Notes under the pieces: generated by a model
Seen by the model: the letters and a program-made list of their open reading frames with translations, nothing else
What the model was told of the DNA's origin: nothing
The model's database searches: none
Made by a program: the position numbers and the translations under genes
Source: Clonostachys chloroleuca
Taxonomy: Eukaryota; Ascomycota; Sordariomycetes; Hypocreales; Bionectriaceae
Assembly: GCA_037952775.1 (NCBI GenBank)
Contig: JBANAY010000003.1
Span: forward strand, 31,806,001-31,870,000
Length of the DNA: 64,000 nucleotides
Reading direction: 5' to 3'
Shown here: positions 58,458-64,000 of the stretch, one piece after another
How the letters are laid out: every line of letters begins with the position of its first letter
Position numbering within the stretch: the first letter of the stretch is position 1

Positions 58458-58740
58458 GGGGATACATAGCTTCTTCTCCGTGGTTGGAGACCATTCTACT
58501 GTGATAGAATAGCTTCGAGGGAAGCCGGTGGAGATTCACATAAGTGCGGGTATTAGTGAGTAGCCAGCTATCTGTTGCATCTTTGGCTGTACGTGCTATT
58601 GTGTTTATATATAGCTTCTTCTCTGTGGTTGGAAATTATTCTACCATAATAGAATAGATTTGAGGGAAGCCGATAGAGGTTCCTATGAGTGTATTAGTAA
58701 GTAGTCAGCTGTCTATTGTACCTACTTTGACTGCAGGCTT
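58458..58740. repeat. tandem duplication of about 135 bp with transition-rich divergence
   Basis: Two adjacent copies (about 58462-58592 and 58605-58738) share TAGCTTCTTCTC, TGTGGTTGGA, TAGAATAG and GAGGGAAGCCG. Most differences are C-to-T or G-to-A transitions, the pattern expected from repeat-induced point mutation. Confidence 0.75.
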
Positions 58741-60142
58741 CTCGTACCTAACTATCTCTCATCTCCCGGCAGTGATGTAGGTAGTTATGGAGTGTGTTAT
58801 CAGCCTCGCGAGCGAAGCAGATCTCGACAGCCTTCTTATAGAAAGATAGGTTGTTTCCAGAGTGGTTCATTTTTATAACGTGGAGCTTGGTCAATGGTGG
58901 GCCATAAGGCGAAAGAGAAGAGGAGGATACAGGTTCTGGTCTTCAGATCGTAGAAATAGATGCATCTATACCTGCTTACTCTGAAGACAACGCCGGACTT
59001 CTGAGAGACTTGAAGCGCCATAGGAAGTTGTGGGTAGCCTCGGGAGAAAGAAGAAAAGCGACAGCCTTCTTATTGTTATTGAATTGATGATGTGAAGCTT
59101 GTGGTAGATCGTACGGCGAAAGTGAAGAGCTTGGTGTCTTGAGAGCGCCTTCTAGCAGGCACTACTGCTACCACCTGCTATCTTCCCTTTGGGGAATATC
59201 ATCTTGATACGTATATGTATGAGCGCCTCTTGCCATTACGATAGGAAGCTAACTTAGCTGATAACTGGTATTAATGTTCACCGTATGTGTAGTTGGTAGC
59301 ATATCAGGCGAGATACAGGCTCGACGGGATAAACTCGAGTGCGTCTATAAAGGCAGCGATATGCGAGAGTCGAGAGATTCGATTATCAGCGAAAGTAGTG
59401 ATGTATAGGAGTCGACTGCTTTGACTGATGGAGCGACGAAGGCAGCGATTTGTGAGATAGGCGGATTGTCGATATGGACTTAAACTGTGCGGTTCATTCA
59501 GGCTAGAGATAGCGGCCTTTAAGTAGATGGAATACAGCATCTTAAGGTTCATAACAGGAGTCATACCAACGAAAGAGTCATTGCTGGGCGCAAGCCTCGC
59601 AGCCGGGCAAAAGTCTGAAGTTTAATTTGTTGTGATACCAAGTATGGTATCAAATTGGCGAATTCTTAGTGTTTAGGGATTCCCCCTCCTTTTTAGTAGC
59701 TACAGTATAGCTGTATAGCTCTTTCACTTACCAAGGTTTATAAAAGGAGTCACACCGATGAAAGAGTTATAATGAAGGCTGAAGTTTAATATATTGTAAT
59801 ACTAAGTATAGTACCAAATATTTGGGAATTCCCCCTCTTTTGTTAGTAGCTGCCGTATAACGGTATAGCTCTCTCACTTACTTACTTAGGTAGGTAGGCA
59901 GGTAGGTAGAGTGAAATTGAGAAGGAAGGAACATGCTTACCACTTGCCATTTTGTCACTCTAGATACAGGATGAAACATCCATCCGCCGGAATCGGCAAA
60001 ATGGAATAAGGTCCCGCCCTCACTGTTTTGTCTTTCGCTATATTTTGAAAGTTAAAAGGCTTTTTTATTGAAGCTATCCGCGAATAAAGCCTGGTTTCTT
60101 CCTTGTCTTTCCATCTCTTTGTGTCATATGGGTGTGTGCATG
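58741..60142. other. degenerate repeat-rich DNA, no gene
   Basis: No intact gene is present. Two copies of a roughly 120-bp element lie at about 59565-59735 and 59745-59885 (GAAAGAGT, CTGAAGTTTAAT, AAGTATGGTATCAAAT), each ending in the dispersed TTAGGAATT ... GTATAACTG repeat. Degenerate AGGTAGGT repeats lie near 59885-59910. The minus-strand frame at 59304-59564 is repetitive text without a known motif. Confidence 0.6.
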
Positions 60143-60656
60143 CTATCCTTTTGCCACTTTCCCTTCGTCGAAGAGGATGAACTGTGGGATTTGGGTTGTC
60201 TTTCCAGACCCGGTCTCTCCAGACACCAAAATCATCTGTCTATGTTTAGTTTGGGAGCACTCTAGGGCGTCCAGAGGGCTCTGAGGGATATTCACCTGCG
60301 AATCATGATAGATGTCTAAGAACTCCTGGCGTCTTAAGGAGGCAGGAAGCCTTCGGTCGGCGTGACTTGAGCAGCTGAAAGTATTTGGAAGAATGAAGTT
60401 CGTGGTTATGCAGAGTATTGACCGCTGAGTCCTATACACTCTCTGCCTGCTACACGACACCGCCCGCGGTGTCGGGGCACTTCAAAACCGTTAAACGCTG
60501 CTCGAAACAACGAGAAGAGGGGAGACTTACTTGGCGAGGGCCTCGCGGGCAGCCTTTCGAGCTGCTTCGGCCTCCAGCCGCTGCTTGCGAGAGAGAGAGT
60601 CCTCCAGACTCTCTGCCTGCTGTGCTGTTGTTTGGTTCCGCTGCAGATCGTCCATG
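60143..60656 (-). pseudogene. truncated DEAH-box RNA helicase (N-terminus to motif I)
   Basis: The start of a Prp43/Prp22-like helicase gene. ATG 60656 opens a helical, Gln/Ala/Arg-rich leader (MDDLQRNQTTAQQAE ... ARKAAREALAK) that ends at a GTAAGT donor near 60534. Further down come SSKYFQLLKSRR, a 4-bp duplication (CCGA) that breaks the frame, then LPASLRRQEFLDIYHDSQ. An intron (GTGAAT ... AACTAAAC ... ACAG, about 60294-60235) is followed by MILVSGETGSGKTTQIPQF, which is motif I, and FILFDEGK. A stop then ends it near 60143, with motifs Ia-VI absent. The intron and order are those of a real helicase gene, so this is a genomic (not retro) copy that was cut short. Confidence 0.82.
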
Positions 60657-61289
60657 TTGTTCGGTGGGTTGTTGAAGGGCTTTGTACCGGAATTAGATGT
60701 GGGAATAGAATATAATAAGGGCCCTAAAACTGAGGCTGCGATATGCGGTTAAAACCTGAGATATGGTGGGTGAAGAAAATGTGAGTTGTGCCTGAACACA
60801 GGGAAAGGTGGTGCACGTGGAGGAGACCTCCGATTGCGTTAGCTAGCCCCTTGCTCAATAAACAACTCGTTCACTCACGTAAATCGTGTGGTGGTGTGTT
60901 TAGCCATTCTTATATCCTCCCAAATGCATCGAGCTATTTAGGGTGGACGGGTAATCGTGCTGCGATGCGGCCTTTGGTGTCAATTATGCGTTTATTATCG
61001 GGATATCCCCTGCTCTATGTTAGAGTCTCTGGAATCACAAGAAGAAGCACATAGCCTCTGAGATGGTGGGATTCTTACATCGAGGGAATGCCTTGGTGCA
61101 CAATGACACCTTGGCTATTGACCCAGCAACACAAACGCAAATGCAAAGGGCGCTGTGGAATGAGAAGTAGCAGAAGAAGAAAAGAGAAGAGAGAGAAAGT
61201 AGAAGGAGAATGGAAGTAACTAGAATTCCTGTACTGCCTCAGGCAACACAATAACCCTGTGAAGAGAAAGACTTCGGATGAGGCGGGCC

Positions 61290-61745
61290 GATAGTCGAAC
61301 GTTCCGACTGAGTTGAAGCCCGTTACCTTCAAAAGAAGGATTTGGGGACATCGGGATAGGTTGGATCAAGGAAGTCGAATGTTCTGACTGGATCAAAGCC
61401 TATTACCTTCAAAAGAAGGATCTGGGGTGAGGAACCTCGGGGAAGGAGACCTCGGGGTGAGGAGACCTCGGCGGTCGAGAAAGTCGAAGGCTCTGACTGA
61501 TTGGAAGCCCATTACCTTCAAAAGAAGGATTTGGAGAGGGGCAGAAGGAGTGAAGCATGTATCGTGAGTTTGCTCAGTGTACAAGCGGAAGCAGATTCCG
61601 GGTTGGGTTCGCCCAGCACGACCGGCTCTCTGCTTGGCAGACGCCTTGGAGATGAGACAGGTAAGTACCGTCTAAATTCTCAGGCGCGGGTTGTGAACGG
61701 GGTGAGGAGACGGCGGGACGGGGCCGTTAGGATCAGAGACCAGTT
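61290..61745 (-). pseudogene. DEAH-box helicase C-terminal fragment with tandem triplication
   Basis: On the minus strand at about 61735-61560 one reads VHNPRLRI, a stop, then [21 protein letters not shown], which is motif VI of DEAH helicases, followed by [17 protein letters not shown]. The next piece, [18 protein letters not shown], matches the post-motif VI region (usually LK-LGI-D-FDFLDPP). That piece is present three times in tandem, near 61534-61481, 61428-61373 and 61346-61293. All copies share CCTTCTTTTGAAGGTAA. The protein is dead: it contains stops, frame changes and the repeat. Confidence 0.8.
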
Positions 61746-61967
61746 GGTGGTGATTATTAAGTGCGATAATAAAACCGAGACGACACGGCTGATGGTTACG
61801 TCGGGAAACCGAAATGATGAGAACAAGGAAAGGGGAGAAGGTGGAAGGAAGTGGGAGGAGAGGGAGGAGAGGGAAGGAGAGGGAAGCAGATCGGAGAATT
61901 TCTAAGACAATTACTGAAAATCAAGGCCTACGTTTTGCCGTTTCATGATGTTATATGTATATTTAAA

Positions 61968-62930
61968 CTATTTTTTCTCCCAAACTACCGTAGCCACCTT
62001 GCTCTCCTTAACAAGGTTGGCGTTGACATTCTTCAACTTGCCAGCCTGGAAGAACTTTCCTTTGTTATCCGCTCCCCGGGTGATAACAGCCTTCCTCTTG
62101 TCCTTGCCCCCCTCGCCCTTGCCTTTGGCACCAACCAATGGCTCCACGACGTTGATGTCTCCGAAAACAACAATACCGCTCTTGTGACGGGAGAGCAATA
62201 CGTTGAGTCGGTGTGTGTTTGTCGTGAAGCCAGGTCCTTTGGCTGCTGTGGTACACATCACCGCGACGATGATGCTATTTTCACGACCCTGGTATGAGTC
62301 GACGGTCGCAGCCGGTGCCATTGACGCAAGGGGGAGGTACTCGGGCTTCTTCTTGCGCAGACGGTTGATCAGATCGATTGTTGCTTTGTATGGGCTGATC
62401 AAGCCGATCTGGGAAGGGTCGGTCTTGGTTTCTTTGACGAAACTGACCAAAAAGTTCAGGGCGATCTCCGCCTGGCCATAGTTGATGCTGGATGCGCTCT
62501 TCCGATCCTTGTAGCACACCGTGCCCTCACAGTTGACGAAGATGGGGCCAGCTGGCCAGCCGGAGACGGGAACGGGAACGGGAACAGGGGCGGCGATAGC
62601 TCCGGGAACCTCTGACGGCCAAAGTTCTCCAATGTGACGCCGATCGCATGCTGTGGGAGGTCGACGTTGCAGCATGTGTGGTACTCGAGTGGGATGTCAG
62701 AGTACATTTCACGGTGGCAGATGTCGAACAGGCCGTTTGCCATGCGGAACTGGGTGAGCATACGGTAAACTGGCCAGCCTGTCGACTTGAAGAATGCCAG
62801 AGGAGAAACGGAGCCATCGCCGGCATGTCTGTTGTACAGCTTGCCCGTCTTTGGGTCTTTTTGTTGCTGTGTCATGACACTTTGATATTTCCACGAAACC
62901 TACCAAGTGGCTGAAATACAACATGTCACT
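61968..62930 (-). pseudogene. Upf1/Nam7-like superfamily 1 helicase, C-terminal relic (AAA_12)
   Basis: This is the 3' third of a fungal SF1 helicase of the AAA_12 type. Frame 1 reads KDPKTGKLYNRHAGDGSV, WPVYRMLTQFRMANGLFD, HREMYSDIPLEY and RFPELSPP. After a shift within a CCCGTT-repeat tract at about 62565-62595, frame 2 reads PIFVNCEGTVCYKD, IGLISPYKATIDLI, TVDSYQGRENSIIVAVM (motif V) and THRLNVLLSRHKSGIVVFGD (motif VI), ending in a Lys/Gly-rich tail and a stop. Upstream of about 62880 only LVGF plus broken text remains, and the Walker A half is missing. Because the frame-2 part is 235 clean codons, the loss may be recent. Confidence 0.82.
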
Positions 62931-63176
62931 AGAGCCCTCTTTATACAAGGTCATTTTCTTATTAACAATACTAAACATAATAATAAGAAAATTATAAATT
63001 ATTCTGTAATATTTCGGTTAGTATTGTGTTTATTACTGGACTAATTATTTTGATATTGTGTCAAAATTCAATATTAGGGGTTCTAGGTGTGTTATCTTTT
63101 AAACTAGTCGCTTGCCTACCTGACCTGGAGAATAAGTAAAATACAGAGGGGAAGCTGCTATTGTAGGGAAGATCAT

Positions 63177-63700
63177 CTACAGCTCGGTCGTTAGTCTGGG
63201 GTTATTGAGGCTGCTCTCGCTTTCGAGGACCTTGCCACAGATTGGGCATATATGCTTGGGCCTCTCATCATCTGGGAGATATGTCAACAGGTGCAGGTGT
63301 AGCTTATATTGTTTCTCAAACTGTTTGCTACATGTCCCACAAGAGAATCCTTCCCAATAGCTGGCATCGACGGCATCCTGGGCTTCACCCATGGGTCCAT
63401 CTATGAGCCCCTGTTCACCATGGGTGGCACGGTGATGATAGATGAGTGCCCCAGTGCTGGATAAAGAAGTTCCATATTCTTAATAGTCGAACTTTGGAGG
63501 GAGGACTTCCTGAACTTTGTCACCATCGGGCACTCAGAGTTCAATGGGTAGCATGTCCATCTCGAACTCGGGCTCAGGGACTTGTGGCTCGACCGTATTT
63601 ACCAGACCAAACGACTATATCTCATTACCCATCATGGGGTCAACCTTGTAATATGGATGCTGCATTGGAATCGCCATTAAGCCCTTTGTAATATCTTGAA
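63177..63700 (-). pseudogene. decayed C2H2 zinc-finger protein fragment
   Basis: On the minus strand, downstream of EPQVPEPEFEMDMLPIE, are remnants of finger units: SSTGALIYHHRATHGEQG (the His half of a finger), FSCGTCSKQFEKQYKLHLH (Cys pair and shortened His spacing), and RPKHICPICGKVLESESSL (Cys pair only). Frame changes separate the first segment from the rest, and the last finger ends in a stop with no His pair. It is probably the remains of a fungal C2H2 regulator. Confidence 0.5.
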
Positions 63701-64000
63701 TATATCATTATGATAATTCCATTTGGCCTTATTTTCGAATTGTGTTTCGAAAGGGATAGTCCAGTGTTTTAGGTCGATATAGCGTAAAGGGTCAAACTTC
63801 TTATTGGGACAATTGGTAGAGCTGTAGAATATTACTATAATATATACCTGGTGACCCATCGAGGCGGTGAGGGGATGTTGTATAAATGGGACCCTTGGAA
63901 AACCCGCAGGGCTAAGGAGTCGGAAGGCAATCTCATCCTGGCTTGCAAGGGGCCACTTGATCTTGAGCTATCTTGAGCATTCCATCAGCACGCGAGACTT
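63701..64000. other. window end, no gene seen
   Basis: A/T-rich DNA with a short minus-strand frame (63677-63859) that I do not recognise. Confidence 0.35.

Overview
The window is nuclear DNA of a filamentous ascomycete (Pezizomycotina). The evidence is short GT-AG introns (about 45-170 nt) with CTAAC-like branch points, a Zn2Cys6 regulator, a CAP10-type GT90 glycosyltransferase, fungal ABM and F-box proteins, and degenerate repeats with transition-biased copies. I cannot name the genus. Gene models were built by hand from splice sites and reading-frame continuity.

Layout. 0-21.4 kb is an ordinary gene-rich arm: Zn2Cys6 regulator, D-2-hydroxyglutarate/D-lactate dehydrogenase, alpha-actinin, mitoribosomal bL19m (Img1) divergent from an unknown putative mitochondrial protein, a mitochondrial-type cysteine synthase, a RING/ZZ/SH3 protein, mitochondrial enoyl-CoA hydratase, and Rer1. 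22.6-29.7 kb is an accessory block holding an orphan protein, an F-box/LRR-like protein, a Lys/Ala-rich putative secreted protein and another orphan, all with frame breaks or an in-frame stop. 31.3-49.9 kb is again mostly conserved: Paf1, GT90, a decayed NAD(P)-dependent reductase, uS8 and eS12 from one bidirectional promoter, a Par14-type parvulin, an SRA/YDG-domain protein, IBA57, and a conserved acidic fungal protein. 49.9-55.2 kb is a gene desert. A four-exon ABM-domain gene lies at 55.2-55.8 kb.

From 56 kb to the end the DNA is a repeat-rich graveyard. It has several short tandem repeat families, a 40-T run, and broken pieces of a DEAH-box RNA helicase. One N-terminal piece occurs three times, and a piece just after motif VI is repeated three times in tandem. 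There is also the C-terminal part of an Upf1/Nam7-like (AAA_12) helicase and a decayed C2H2 protein.

Two window-wide points matter. First, seven frame breaks occur in otherwise coherent genes, and six have the same sense (one base missing). They include the conserved genes PAF1 and the FAD dehydrogenase, so deletion-type sequence error is at least as likely as gene death. Second, the 56-64 kb region looks like recombined and partly RIP-mutated helicase debris, such as is seen near subtelomeres or in heterochromatic islands, but no telomere repeat is visible. I found no convincing tRNA, rRNA, CRISPR or intact transposon.
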